A stretch of 39,013 nucleotides of DNA from a virus: positions 1 through 39,013 of the IMG/VR virus record IMGVR_UViG_3300038422_000022; one strand, given 5' to 3'. The first letter of the stretch is position 1, and each line of letters starts with the position of its first letter. The position numbers and the translations under genes were made by a program. This document shows, piece after piece, positions 6,156 to 12,387 of the stretch. The notes beneath the pieces are model-generated. The model had not been told where the DNA came from, searched no databases, and saw only the letters and a program-made list of their open reading frames with translations.

Positions 6156-6638
6156 CTAGCGACTATCGCGGCGCGTCCCGGCCAGGGCGGCGCGGAGCGC
6201 GGTCCACGAGATCAGGCTCCGAACGAGCCGGGCGCACTTACGCAAGGTACGCGCTCGGACAGCATCGATGTCGGCGGTCGGCGGCGGCGGCGGCGGCGTC
6301 GGCGGCGTAGGCGGCGGCGGGACGCCCGGCTCACCGCGGGCCCATCTCTCTGCCGTCCTGATGGCCTGGAGCGGCCGATCCTCACCTGCCTTGACGTGCG
6401 GTAGAACTAGCCGGGCGCACGCGCATGCCGCTAGCACCAGATCCTGCCGCCTCACGCCGACGCGCGCCGCAAGCCACAGCATGTGGTCCCCGCGCCGGGA
6501 CGCGGCCCACCAGCGGGCCGGTGTCGGGTACCGGCGCACCAGGGCGATCCACTCGGGGCACGCGCCCATCAGGCGCAGGCATCGCAGGAAGTCCGTCATT
6601 TCGCGGTTGCGCGTCGTAACGTTCCGTTTCGGTGTCAT
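6156..6638 (-). CDS. Conserved phage protein with Pro-rich linker, 160 aa
   Basis: ATG 6638 follows GGGGAGCG. Residues 20-95 carry a pattern I recognise from many phage genomes (CPEW..LVRRYPTPARWWAASRRGDHMLWLAARVG, LVLAACACARLVLPHVKAGEDRPLQAIRTAERWARGE). Its function is unknown. A Pro/Thr linker (GVPPPPTPPTPPPPPPTAD) encoded by GGC/GGT-like repeats follows, then a basic helical end. It is the first structural cistron after the regulator in the leftward operon. Confidence 0.65.
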   Translation of the reverse strand: MTPKRNVTTRNREMTDFLRCLRLMGACPEWIALVRRYPTPARWWAASRRGDHMLWLAARVGVRRQDLVLAACACARLVLPHVKAGEDRPLQAIRTAERWARGEPGVPPPPTPPTPPPPPPTADIDAVRARTLRKCARLVRSLISWTALRAALAGTRRDSR

Positions 6639-6650
6639 CGCTCCCCATCA

Positions 6651-6851
6651 TTACAGCAGCAGGTCCCCAACCGTGACGCCCAGCGCCTTGGCGAGCGGCA
6701 AGATCGTTGACGCTTTCGCCCCCCCGGAGCGCTCGATCTGGGAGATGGCCTGCCGCGTCAAGCCGGCGCGCTTGGCAAGTACTTCCATGGTGAGGCCCCG
6801 TTCGAGCCGCAGCCGGTGGAGCCGGACGCCCAAGTGTTCCCGTTTCGCCAT
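6651..6851 (-). CDS. XRE/Cro-like helix-turn-helix regulator, 66 aa
   Basis: The 66-residue protein is almost exactly one HTH_3 domain: RLHRLRLERGLTMEVLAKRAGLTRQAISQIERSGGAKASTILPLAKALGVTVGDLLL. The recognition helix is around residues 32-41. It lacks a dimerisation or RecA-cleavage domain, so it resembles Cro or short repressors rather than full-length CI. ATG 6851 has no ribosome binding site and lies only 7 bases downstream of a -10 box, implying a leaderless mRNA. Position at the divergent promoters suggests it binds the inverted repeat at 6882-6914 and controls both arms. Without an integrase, a lysogeny role is unproven. Confidence 0.88.
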   Translation of the reverse strand: MAKREHLGVRLHRLRLERGLTMEVLAKRAGLTRQAISQIERSGGAKASTILPLAKALGVTVGDLLL

Positions 6852-6887
6852 GGCACGCACGATATGCCGCCGGGGGCGCCGTGTCAA
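6852..6887 (-). promoter_or_regulatory. Leftward promoter, apparently leaderless
   Basis: Reading leftward, TTGACA (6887-6882), a 17-base spacer and TATCGT (6864-6859) form a sigma70-type promoter. The ATG at 6851 begins 8 bases after the -10 box, about where transcription should start, so the first cistron would have little or no 5' leader. Confidence 0.75.
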
Positions 6888-6914
6888 GCAGAGTCCCCGC
6901 AACAATACTTGACA
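6882..6914. promoter_or_regulatory. Inverted repeat joining the two -35 boxes; operator candidate
   Basis: TGTCAAG (6882-6888) and CTTGACA (6908-6914) are perfect inverted arms 19 bases apart, each containing one of the two divergent -35 boxes. A dimeric HTH protein bound here could occlude both promoters. The repeat may also arise simply because both -35 hexamers are consensus. Confidence 0.5.
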
Positions 6915-6945
6915 GGGGTCGGGGGTGGCTGCTAGGGTCTCTGGC
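6909..6945 (+). promoter_or_regulatory. Rightward promoter, apparently leaderless
   Basis: TTGACA (6909-6914), an 18-base spacer and TAGGGT (6933-6938) precede ATG 6946 by 7 bases. Transcription should begin at or next to the start codon, and no ribosome binding site is seen. Confidence 0.65.
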
Positions 6946-7209
6946 ATGAACCAGACCGAATGGACGCTGGACGGGCAGCCGGTGGACCTGGCGGAGTTCC
7001 TGTCGGATAACCGGGAGACGTTCGACATAGAGACGTGCCATATCATCGGCGCGCTGCGGCCCGGTGAGTCGCTTATCGTGGGCGGCGGTGCGGGGGCGGA
7101 ATTCGTACTCCGCCGCGAGGCGGTGCCCTGCGAGTGGTGCGCGGGGAGGGCGAGGCTCTCGAACGATCATTCCTGCCCGCGCTGCGAGGGGACCGGGGTG
7201 CGGCCGTGA
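6946..7209 (+). CDS. Small protein with DnaJ-like zinc knuckle, 87 aa
   Basis: First gene of the rightward operon, starting at ATG 6946 with no visible ribosome binding site (leaderless). The N-terminal half (MNQTEWTLDGQPVDLAEFLSDN, IIGALRPGESLIVGGG) looks alpha/beta. The C-terminus has CEWCAGRARLSNDHSCPRCEGTG, two knuckles of the CxxC(x)G type. It is a candidate early regulator or host-takeover protein, by position only. Confidence 0.65.
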   Translation: MNQTEWTLDGQPVDLAEFLSDNRETFDIETCHIIGALRPGESLIVGGGAGAEFVLRREAVPCEWCAGRARLSNDHSCPRCEGTGVRP

Positions 7210-7487
7210 GGGTCGAGGTCTCCTTCACGCACCCGGAGACCGGCGAGGACCTCATCGCCATCTGTGAGGTCGCGCCGGGCATGCCCGGTTACCTCTATGG
7301 CCCGCCGGAGTGCTGCTGGCCCGAGGAGCCGCTGGAGGTGGACATCGTCCGGGTGACCGCGGACGACTTCCCTCCCCGTCCACGTCCCGACGTGCTGGCG
7401 GCCCTGCACGGAGACCCGGCGTGGAATGCGGTGGAGCGCAGGATCTACCGGTCAGCCGTCGAGGCCGCAGCCGAGAGCGAGGAGTGA
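7206..7487 (+). CDS. Hypothetical protein, 93 aa
   Basis: GTG 7206 overlaps the upstream TGA. The N-terminal strands (MRVEVSFTHPETGEDLIAICEV) precede a Pro/Cys loop (YGPPECCWPEEP) and VDIVRVTADDFPP. A C-terminal helix ends in AVEAAAESEE. No family recognised, although the fold would suit a small single-domain early protein. Confidence 0.6.
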   Translation: MRVEVSFTHPETGEDLIAICEVAPGMPGYLYGPPECCWPEEPLEVDIVRVTADDFPPRPRPDVLAALHGDPAWNAVERRIYRSAVEAAAESEE

Positions 7488-7518
7488 AGGGTTTCACACA
7501 ACCAACGGAGGCACGCAA

Positions 7519-8166
7519 ATGGCATTCGCAGCGAAGGCAAAGGTGGCGATCAGTCCCCCGAATCTTCAGACGGCCAAGTTCAAGATCATCGGGACGGCGC
7601 CGTACGTCCAGAACAAGTTCTCGCAGCGGGCCCTCGAGGGGATCGCTTCCAAGCACGCGGCCGGATCCACGGCGCAGAAGAAGTCCAAGCGCGAGGCGAA
7701 AGACTTCGACCTGTGCGTCAAGGAAGCCACGCACTTCTCGGACGAGGGATGGGAGGGAATGCCAGCGAGCGCATTTCGCGCGGGGCTGATTTCGACCTGC
7801 CGCCTGCTCGGGTTCCCGATGACCCTGGCGAAGCTGTCGATCTTCGTCCTGGCGGACGGCTACGAGCGGGACCGCTTCGGGATCACTCCGCTCATCAAGA
7901 TCACCAAGGGCAAGCCGAAGCGGACGGACTTCGCGGTGCGGAACGAGACCGGGGTGGCCGACATCCGGCCTCGGCCGATGTGGGACGAGGGGTGGGAGGC
8001 CGTCGTGCAGGTGCAGTTCGACGCCGACCAGTTCACGGTCGAGGACGTGTCGAACCTACTCATGCGCATGGGAGCCCAGGTAGGCATCGGGGCCGGGCGG
8101 CCCGACTCCAAGGACTCGACGGGCATGGGCTGGGGCACCTTCCGACTCGCGTTGGTGAAGGGCTAG
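7519..8166 (+). CDS. Conserved phage protein of recombination cluster, 215 aa
   Basis: ATG 7519 follows a good ribosome binding site (GGAGG). The sequence has KFKIIGTAPYVQNKFSQRALEG, a Lys-rich segment, then GWEGMPASAFRAGLISTCRLLGF, VRNETGVADIRPRPMWDEGWEAVVQVQFDADQFT and a glycine-rich GAQVGIGAGRPDS near the end. I recognise this pattern as a recurrent phage hypothetical protein encoded near annealing proteins and exonucleases; its biochemistry is unknown to me. It could be a single-strand DNA-binding or annealing factor, by context only. Confidence 0.7.
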   Translation: MAFAAKAKVAISPPNLQTAKFKIIGTAPYVQNKFSQRALEGIASKHAAGSTAQKKSKREAKDFDLCVKEATHFSDEGWEGMPASAFRAGLISTCRLLGFPMTLAKLSIFVLADGYERDRFGITPLIKITKGKPKRTDFAVRNETGVADIRPRPMWDEGWEAVVQVQFDADQFTVEDVSNLLMRMGAQVGIGAGRPDSKDSTGMGWGTFRLALVKG

Positions 8167-8170
8167 GCGC

Positions 8171-8623
8171 ATGGTCACGGCACCGCAGATGGTATCGACG
8201 GTCGCAGCGGAGCTCGAGGAAATTTACAGCCGCCACGGCGGGCTCCGTCCCGACGTGGTGGTCGCCTGGGCCGCGAAGCACCCGGAGAGCGCGATCCACT
8301 CGCGCCTGACCTGGGACGATACCAAGGCAGGCCAACTCTATCGACTCTGGCAGGCGCGCGAGCTGATAACGGAGGTCGAGATCATCTACCCGGACGGCAA
8401 GGAACGGCAGTTGTACGTCTCCCCGATGATCACACGGAGAAAAGAGGGATACGTGCCGCTCCCGCTGGTCCTGTCGCGCAAGTCGCTGCGCATCTCGTTT
8501 CTCGAGCAGGCGCTCTTGGAGTATGAGCGGCTAGGCATGAAGTATCGGGACCTGAGGGAGCTGGCCCGAGTGCGGCAGGCGGTGGAGCGAGCGAAGGCGA
8601 TGGCGAAACGGAGGAGAAGGTAG
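8171..8623 (+). CDS. Conserved phage protein, 150 aa
   Basis: ATG 8171, 4 bases after the previous stop. It contains VVAWAAKHPESAIHSRLTWDDTKAGQLYRLWQARELI, then VSPMITRRKEGYVPLPLVLS, a coil (FLEQALLEYERLGMKYRDLRELARV) and a very basic end (AMAKRRRR). The LHSRFxWDDxxAAxxYRxWQAR pattern is common in phages beside recombination genes, function unknown. It is followed by the NGGCN repeat tract. Confidence 0.7.
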   Translation: MVTAPQMVSTVAAELEEIYSRHGGLRPDVVVAWAAKHPESAIHSRLTWDDTKAGQLYRLWQARELITEVEIIYPDGKERQLYVSPMITRRKEGYVPLPLVLSRKSLRISFLEQALLEYERLGMKYRDLRELARVRQAVERAKAMAKRRRR

Positions 8624-8896
8624 GCAGGGCAGGCAAGGCAGCAAGGCAGGCAGGGCAAGGCTCGCCTGGGCATGGTTTGGTTAGGCACGGACAAGGCAGG
8701 CGCGGCACGGCACGGCGCAGCACGGCGTGGCCCGGGGTGGCCTGGCGCGGAGATGCGAGGACAAGGCAGGCAGGGCGAGGTCGGGCGCAGACCGGCGGGG
8801 CGGGGCAAGGCAGGCCAGGCTGAGCGCGGCTGAGCAAGGGTTGGCGGGGCACGGTGAGGCGGGGCAAGGCGAAGGATGGACAAGGCAGGCAAGGGG
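8624..8896 (+). repeat. Degenerate pentanucleotide tract, NGGCN period 5
   Basis: About 270 bases of degenerate five-base units with consensus NGGCN (for example AGGCA, GGGCA, CGGCG, TGGCC), almost C-G-A only with few T. Phase 5 is incompatible with a codon rhythm and no start with a ribosome binding site lies within, so it is probably non-coding. It separates the conserved gene at 8171 from the nuclease gene at 8904, whose ribosome binding site (GGGGGAG) forms its end. It would be transcribed as a G-rich RNA. Function unknown. Confidence 0.85.
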
Positions 8897-8903
8897 GAGC
8901 GTG

Positions 8904-9530
8904 ATGGCTGAGCGTCAGCCGTATCTAGTGGAAGGAGAGCGAGTTCCAGGTGTCACTACCATCACGGGCCAACTGGCGAAGCCGGCTCTAATCCATTGGG
9001 CTTGGCGACTCGGGCTCGAGGGCCGGGACTACCGCGATGAACGCGCCAAGGCGGCTGACGCCGGCACCCTCGGGCACGCACTCGCGGAAGCGTACATCAC
9101 GAACGGGCCCCCGCCCTCCCTCGACGGGCTGTCCCTGGACGTGGTCCGCGGCGGCAAGGAGCGGTTCCAGGAGTTCCAGACCTGGCTCCAGGGAAACGCC
9201 TTCTTCCCGCTTGAGGCGGAGGTGGCCATCGTAGACGCCGAACTCCGCTTTGGTGGCCGCATCGACGTGGTCGGCACGCTCCACGGAGAGCCGGGGCTTC
9301 TCGACCTCAAGAGCCGGACGCTCTACAAGGAACAGGTGATCCAGGTGGCCGCGTACCGCTACCTGTGGAACAAGGCACACCCGGATCTCAAGCTCCGCTC
9401 CGTCCACATCGTTGGGATGACGGACGGATTTCACCATCACCGGATCTCGGAGAAGGATCTGGATGTCGGATGGGCGTGCTTTGTGGCGCTGCTGACGCTG
9501 TACTACACGATGCGGCAACTCAAGGTGTAG
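8904..9530 (+). CDS. Cas4/RecB-like PD-(D/E)XK exonuclease
   Basis: This 208-residue protein has the single-domain RecB/Cas4-like nuclease pattern. GTLGHALAEAYI supplies H58, EAEVAIVD supplies the acidic strand, GGRIDVVG gives D121, LLDLKSR gives D134 and K136 (the D-x-K pair), and EQVIQVAAYRYLW supplies motif IV Q147. Such phage enzymes resect DNA ends and partner with annealing proteins; here the Erf gene follows directly. The start is ATG 8904 with GGGGGAG upstream. The reading frame stays open back into the repeat tract to 8727, but that extension is an artefact of the repeat. It lacks the clustered cysteines of Fe-S Cas4 proteins. Confidence 0.88.
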   Translation: MAERQPYLVEGERVPGVTTITGQLAKPALIHWAWRLGLEGRDYRDERAKAADAGTLGHALAEAYITNGPPPSLDGLSLDVVRGGKERFQEFQTWLQGNAFFPLEAEVAIVDAELRFGGRIDVVGTLHGEPGLLDLKSRTLYKEQVIQVAAYRYLWNKAHPDLKLRSVHIVGMTDGFHHHRISEKDLDVGWACFVALLTLYYTMRQLKV

Positions 9531-9538
9531 GGGGAACG

Positions 9539-10201
9539 ATGAGAACCTCAGAGCAGATCAACGAACTCGCCACGGCGCTGGCCGCGGCGCAGGCCACCTA
9601 CCCGCCCATCGGCAAGGACAAGACGGCCAAGGCGGGGAGCTACTCCTACGACTACGCCGACCTCGCCACGGTGCTAGAGGCCGTCCGGCCGGCGCTGGCG
9701 AAGCAGGGGATCGCCGTCGTGCAGTCCGCCTCCGCCGAAGCCCAGATGGTGACCGTGGTCACGCGGCTCATGCACTCGTCCGGCCAGTGGATCGAATCCT
9801 CGCTGTCCGTCGAGGCTGAGACCACGGCGCCTCAGAAGCTCGGAAGCGCCATCAGCTACGCCCGACGGTACGGGCTCCTGGCCCTTGCCGGCGTGGCCCC
9901 CGCGGATGAGGACGATGACGGCCAGGCCGCCCATCACGAACGGCGCCCAGCCAAGGCCCCGGAGAAGGTGGGCGAGACCATGCGCCGCGCCGTCCAGCGG
10001 GACCCGGTGAAGCGTAAGTGGGAGGCCCTGGAGTGGGTCACCCGGAATCACGGAGCCGAGCACCTCCGCGACGTGCTGGCGAAGGTGATCGGCCGCACCT
10101 TTCCGGTAGAGCAGGAGGTGCTTCTGACGCTGCATGAGTTGGAGTCGCTCGAGAAGCACATCATTCTGGCGGAAGCGGAGCGGCAGGAGGCCAGGGGATG
10201 A
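9539..10201 (+). CDS. erf: Erf-family single-strand annealing protein
   Basis: This 220-residue protein shows the ERF pattern: an N-terminal helix (INELATALAAAQATYPPIGKDKTAKAG), the SYSYDYADLATVLEAVRPALAKQGIAV core, strands ending in WIESSLSVEAE, and the conserved QKLGSAISYARRYGLLALAGVAPADEDDDG. Erf proteins form rings that anneal complementary single strands during phage recombination and genome circularisation. The C-terminus (about 140-220) is a helical, variable region. ATG 9539 is preceded by AGGGGGAAC. The stop overlaps the next ATG. The upstream nuclease is its likely resection partner. Confidence 0.94.
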   Translation: MRTSEQINELATALAAAQATYPPIGKDKTAKAGSYSYDYADLATVLEAVRPALAKQGIAVVQSASAEAQMVTVVTRLMHSSGQWIESSLSVEAETTAPQKLGSAISYARRYGLLALAGVAPADEDDDGQAAHHERRPAKAPEKVGETMRRAVQRDPVKRKWEALEWVTRNHGAEHLRDVLAKVIGRTFPVEQEVLLTLHELESLEKHIILAEAERQEARG

Positions 10202-10497
10202 GCGAGCTGAAGTGGACGCCGGGACCGTGGCAGCGCGGCGAGGAGCATGAATTGAAGGTGGAGATCCAGGAAGCGTCGCCGCCATATCGTCTCATCTGTA
10301 CGGCGCACGGTACCAGCGTGCTCGGGGGCCGTTCGCCCGACTGGACTTCGATGCAAGCCAACGCCGCCCTGATCTCCGCCGCGCCGGATATGTACCGGGA
10401 ATTGGAGAGGATGCTCACCGAGGATTGCCGATATGGAGAGAAATGCTCGTGGCATAGGACCGCCTGGGCCGTCCTCAGGAAGGCGAGTGGCGAATGA
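10198..10497 (+). CDS. Conserved phage protein (TPGPW ... ANAALISAAPDM), 99 aa
   Basis: ATG 10198 overlaps the Erf stop. It begins MSELKWTPGPWQRGEE and carries QANAALISAAPDMYRELERML, the two hallmarks of a very common small phage protein with unknown function (the ANARLIAAAPELLEAL pattern). It probably forms a beta-sheet domain plus an amphipathic helix. Residues after 75 (DCRYGEKCSWHRTAW) are less typical. Confidence 0.75.
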   Translation: MSELKWTPGPWQRGEEHELKVEIQEASPPYRLICTAHGTSVLGGRSPDWTSMQANAALISAAPDMYRELERMLTEDCRYGEKCSWHRTAWAVLRKASGE

Positions 10498-10592
10498 CCT
10501 CGCACAAGCTCCGCGTCTACCAGCGAAAGAGCCGCCGGATCCAGAAAGTCGAGAAGGCCCGCGCCGCCTTGCGCAGGGAGGGGAAGCGATGA
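10494..10592 (+). CDS. Basic micropeptide ending in the boundary tail, 32 aa
   Basis: ATG 10494 overlaps the previous stop. The product begins MTSHKLRVYQRKSRRIQK, is strongly basic and helical, and ends AALRREGKR, a variant of the shared ALRGEGER tail. Its stop overlaps the next ATG and the tail codons form that gene's ribosome binding site (GGGAGGGGAAGCG). Either a real small nucleic-acid binder or a coupling ORF. Confidence 0.45.
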   Translation: MTSHKLRVYQRKSRRIQKVEKARAALRREGKR

Positions 10593-10678
10593 CGCCGCGT
10601 CGAATATGGCTCGACATCGCCTGTCTAATCGCCGCGTGGCTGACTGTCGTCGCCATCAATTCCTGTCTGGGACTCTAG
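10589..10678 (+). CDS. Membrane micropeptide, 29 aa
   Basis: ATGACGCC start at 10589 within a boundary cassette. MTPRRIWLDIACLIAAWLTV then VAINSCLGL: one hydrophobic span with a positively charged N-terminus, so the C-terminus probably faces out. Function unknown. Confidence 0.5.
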   Translation: MTPRRIWLDIACLIAAWLTVVAINSCLGL

Positions 10679-10681
10679 GAC

Positions 10682-11209
10682 ATGCACTGGCGCCTGTCGC
10701 ATCGTGCGGATCCGGAGGCTCGCGCCATCGCGAACCGCCACTACAACCGGCAGAAGGTCGGCAGTCCACAGTTCGTTCCGCCGGGTCGGTGCCTCGTCTT
10801 GAAGACTGACGCTGCGCTCTGGGTAAGCAGTTGGCCGTTCGCCGCGTTTGTTCGCCATGCCTGGGCCGGAGCATGGATGTGTACTGCGTTCCGCCGGGAG
10901 GGTGGAGCCGCGCGAAGTTCCGATCTCATCCGGGACGCCGTCGCCGCCACGCGGCATGTATGGGGCGCGCCTCCGCCGCTCGGCCTAGTGACATTCATCA
11001 ACAGGGAGAAGGTGAGGCCGACCATAGTCCGGGGCAGACCCATCTACGGCTGGACGTGGATGCGCATCGGATTCAGGGAGGTTGGAGAGACGAAGGGGGG
11101 CCTGCTGACGTTTCGCTTGGCGCCGGAGGACATGCCGGAGGCAGAGGCGCCGCTAGGATCGCAGGCAGAGTTGTGGCCGTGCGCCCTGCGCGGGGAGGGG
11201 GAGCGATGA
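10682..11209 (+). CDS. Conserved phage protein, possible GNAT-like fold, 175 aa
   Basis: ATG 10682. The N-terminus MHWRLSHRADPEARAIANRHYNRQ..GSPQFVPPGRCLVLKT is strongly conserved among phage proteins I recall. It continues with ALWVSSWPFAAFVRHAWAGAWMCTAFRREGG, LIRDAVAATRHVW and LVTFINREKVRP...GWTWMRIGF. The strand order and GWxxxxxGF end recall acyltransferase (GNAT) folds, and no catalytic activity is established. It ends in CALRGEGER, the shared boundary tail, and overlaps the following ATG. The tail codons are therefore both the C-terminus here and the ribosome binding site for the repeat-protein gene. Confidence 0.75.
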   Translation: MHWRLSHRADPEARAIANRHYNRQKVGSPQFVPPGRCLVLKTDAALWVSSWPFAAFVRHAWAGAWMCTAFRREGGAARSSDLIRDAVAATRHVWGAPPPLGLVTFINREKVRPTIVRGRPIYGWTWMRIGFREVGETKGGLLTFRLAPEDMPEAEAPLGSQAELWPCALRGEGER

Positions 11210-11210
11210 C
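11181..11210 (+). repeat. Gene-boundary cassette
   Basis: The copy at this gene junction contains GCGCGGGGAGGGGGAGCG immediately before an ATGAC overlap. Closely similar copies lie at 10565-10593, 11841-11869, 12361-12389 (rightward) and 384-415, 4878-4912, 5133-5158, 38024-38053, 38404-38433 (leftward). Confidence 0.85.
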
Positions 11211-11865
11211 ACTTGACGGCTGGTGGTTCGCGAAGCGTGACGCCGATGGCGAGGTCCGACTGCCGCACGGCGACGGCCGCGTGGTCCGGGTGGGCGAGAC
11301 GCTGACGGTGGACGGACCACCAGTGCTGTGCCAGCAAGGGCTCCATGCCAGCGTCCACGCCCTCGACGCGCTCGCGTATGCGCCCGGACCGATCGTCTGC
11401 CGGGTCCGGCTCTCCGGGAAGATCATGGAGGGCAAGGACAAGGCGTGCGCGACGGAGCGGACCGTGCTGGCGATGGCCGATGTGGAGCGAGACCTGCGCA
11501 TCTACGCCCTAGGGTTGGCCTTGGCTGCGCTCCGCGCCGAGCGGGCCGCGGGACGTGAGCCCGATCCCCGGTCTTGGGCGGCCATCGAGACCACGATCGC
11601 GTGGATGGAGGGGAGGGCGAGGGCCGCCGCGAGGGACGCCGCGAGGGCCGCCGCGTGGGCCGCCGCGAGCGACGCCACGTGGGCCGCCGCGAGGGACGCC
11701 GCGTGGGCCGCCGCGTGGGCCGCCGCGAGGGACGCCGCGAGTGCCGCCGCGTGGGCCGCCGCGTGGGCCGCCGCGAGTGACGCCGCGTGGGACGCCGCGT
11801 GGGCCGCCGCGAACCGCATTCTTGAGGACCTGCTTTGTGCCGCCCTGCGCGGGGAGGGGGAGTGA
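11206..11865 (+). CDS. Tetrapeptide-repeat protein (paralogue A), 219 aa
   Basis: ATG 11206 overlaps the preceding TGA. Residues 1-137 are a globular head nearly identical to the protein of the opposite arm (start 388): DGWWFAKRD, GLHASVHALDALAYAPG, VCRVRLSGKI, KACATERTVLAMADVERDLRIYALG, LALAALRA, GREPDPRSWA. This resembles DUF7666-like proteins of unknown function. Residues about 140-203 are 16 tetrapeptides of the form (A/D)-A-A-(W/R/S/N) that should form one long Ala-rich helix with an aromatic/basic stripe. A shared C-terminus follows (NRILEDLLCAALRGEGE). No signal peptide. The 12-bp coding units make length change by slippage likely. Confidence 0.85.
   Translation: MTLDGWWFAKRDADGEVRLPHGDGRVVRVGETLTVDGPPVLCQQGLHASVHALDALAYAPGPIVCRVRLSGKIMEGKDKACATERTVLAMADVERDLRIYALGLALAALRAERAAGREPDPRSWAAIETTIAWMEGRARAAARDAARAAAWAAASDATWAAARDAAWAAAWAAARDAASAAAWAAAWAAASDAAWDAAWAAANRILEDLLCAALRGEGE
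11622..11813 (+). repeat. 12-bp minisatellite, 16 units, in frame
   Basis: Sixteen uninterrupted units of pattern G(C/A)C-GCC-(G/A)CG-NNN, where the last codon is TGG, AGG, AGC/AGT or AAC. The array encodes AAAR DAAR AAAW AAAS and so on, with no insertion breaking the 12-base phase. Confidence 0.95.
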
Positions 11866-12152
11866 TGACACCGGAACTGAAGGCGGTGCTGCTGGGCTTC
11901 GTGGAGTCCTGGAGCGCGGGCGGTGGACAACCGATCTCGGGCGTCGTAGCAGCCGAAGCCTTGCGCGAGGCCCTCGACGCCCTCGACGCCGCGGAGCGCG
12001 AGCGGGACGGCTACCGAAATGGGCAGGCGCAGATACAGAGAGGGTTCGATTTCCTTTGGCATGCCAACAACAAGACCGCGAAGGAGAACGCCGCCCTCCG
12101 CGCAGAGGTGGAGAGGCTGCGGAAGATGCTCCGGAAGGCGCGGAGGCGCTAG
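11865..12152 (+). CDS. Modular coiled-coil protein, 95 aa
   Basis: ATG 11865 overlaps the previous stop in a boundary cassette. It starts MTPELKAVLLGFVESW, carries EALDALDAAERERDGYRN and ends with NAALRAEVERLRKMLRKARRR. The central and terminal segments recur, often at the DNA level, in the proteins at 12166, 37619 and 38023, so this gene looks assembled from exchangeable coil modules. It is expected to oligomerise through the leucine heptads. Function unknown. Confidence 0.65.
   Translation: MTPELKAVLLGFVESWSAGGGQPISGVVAAEALREALDALDAAERERDGYRNGQAQIQRGFDFLWHANNKTAKENAALRAEVERLRKMLRKARRR
12094..12122 (+). repeat. Shared coil module (ALRAEVERLR), copy A
   Basis: GCCCTCCGCGCAGAGGTGGA and the following GAGGCTGCG recur at 12262-12290 on this strand and at 37676-37704 and 38146-38174 on the other strand. 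The other-strand copies are identical to each other and carry the 14-base palindrome CCTCCGCGCGGAGG. Confidence 0.85.
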
Positions 12153-12165
12153 GGGAGGAGGAACG

Positions 12166-12387
12166 ATGACACCGGAATGGAAGCGAACCAGGGTCTTCAT
12201 GTGTGCCAGTTCAAACGCCCTCGACGCCCTTGCGCGCGAGCGTGACGAGGAGATCGACCGCCTCCGCGCAGAGGTGGAGAGGCTGCGGGATGCGCTGCGC
12301 CTCCTGCGGTCGCACACGGAGGGATGCTGCAACCGCGACGTGGCTCAGCAGGTGGATGCCGTCCTGCGCGGGGAGGGGGAGCGATGA
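12166..12387 (+). CDS. Modular coiled-coil protein, 73 aa
   Basis: ATG 12166 has GGGGAGGAGGAACG upstream. The product combines MTPEWKRTRV, NALDALARERDEEIDRLRAE, VERLRDALRLLRSH, a CC pair (TEGCCNRDVAQQVD) and the tail AVLRGEGER. Each block has a close relative in another small gene of this genome. It is a helical coiled coil; function unknown. The stop overlaps the next ATG in the boundary cassette. Confidence 0.6.
   Translation: MTPEWKRTRVFMCASSNALDALARERDEEIDRLRAEVERLRDALRLLRSHTEGCCNRDVAQQVDAVLRGEGER

Noticed and set aside
8386-8892. Leftward Pro/Cys-rich ORFs opposite the pentamer tract
   Set aside because: They are repeat-driven and antisense to conserved genes, with no initiation signal.
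8727-8903. N-terminal extension of the nuclease through the pentamer tract
   Set aside because: The frame is open only by base composition, no ribosome binding site fits, and the nuclease pattern starts after ATG 8904.
11555-12169. Long alternative-frame ORFs rich in Gly/Pro/Arg or Ala/His across the minisatellites (also 38393-38889)
   Set aside because: All frames stay open simply because the 12-bp GC repeat contains no stop; the chosen frames connect to the conserved heads and tails.
12165-12332. Toxin-antitoxin or anti-defence pair among the small modular genes
   Set aside because: No recognisable toxin fold or catalytic residues; they are coiled coils with shared modules.
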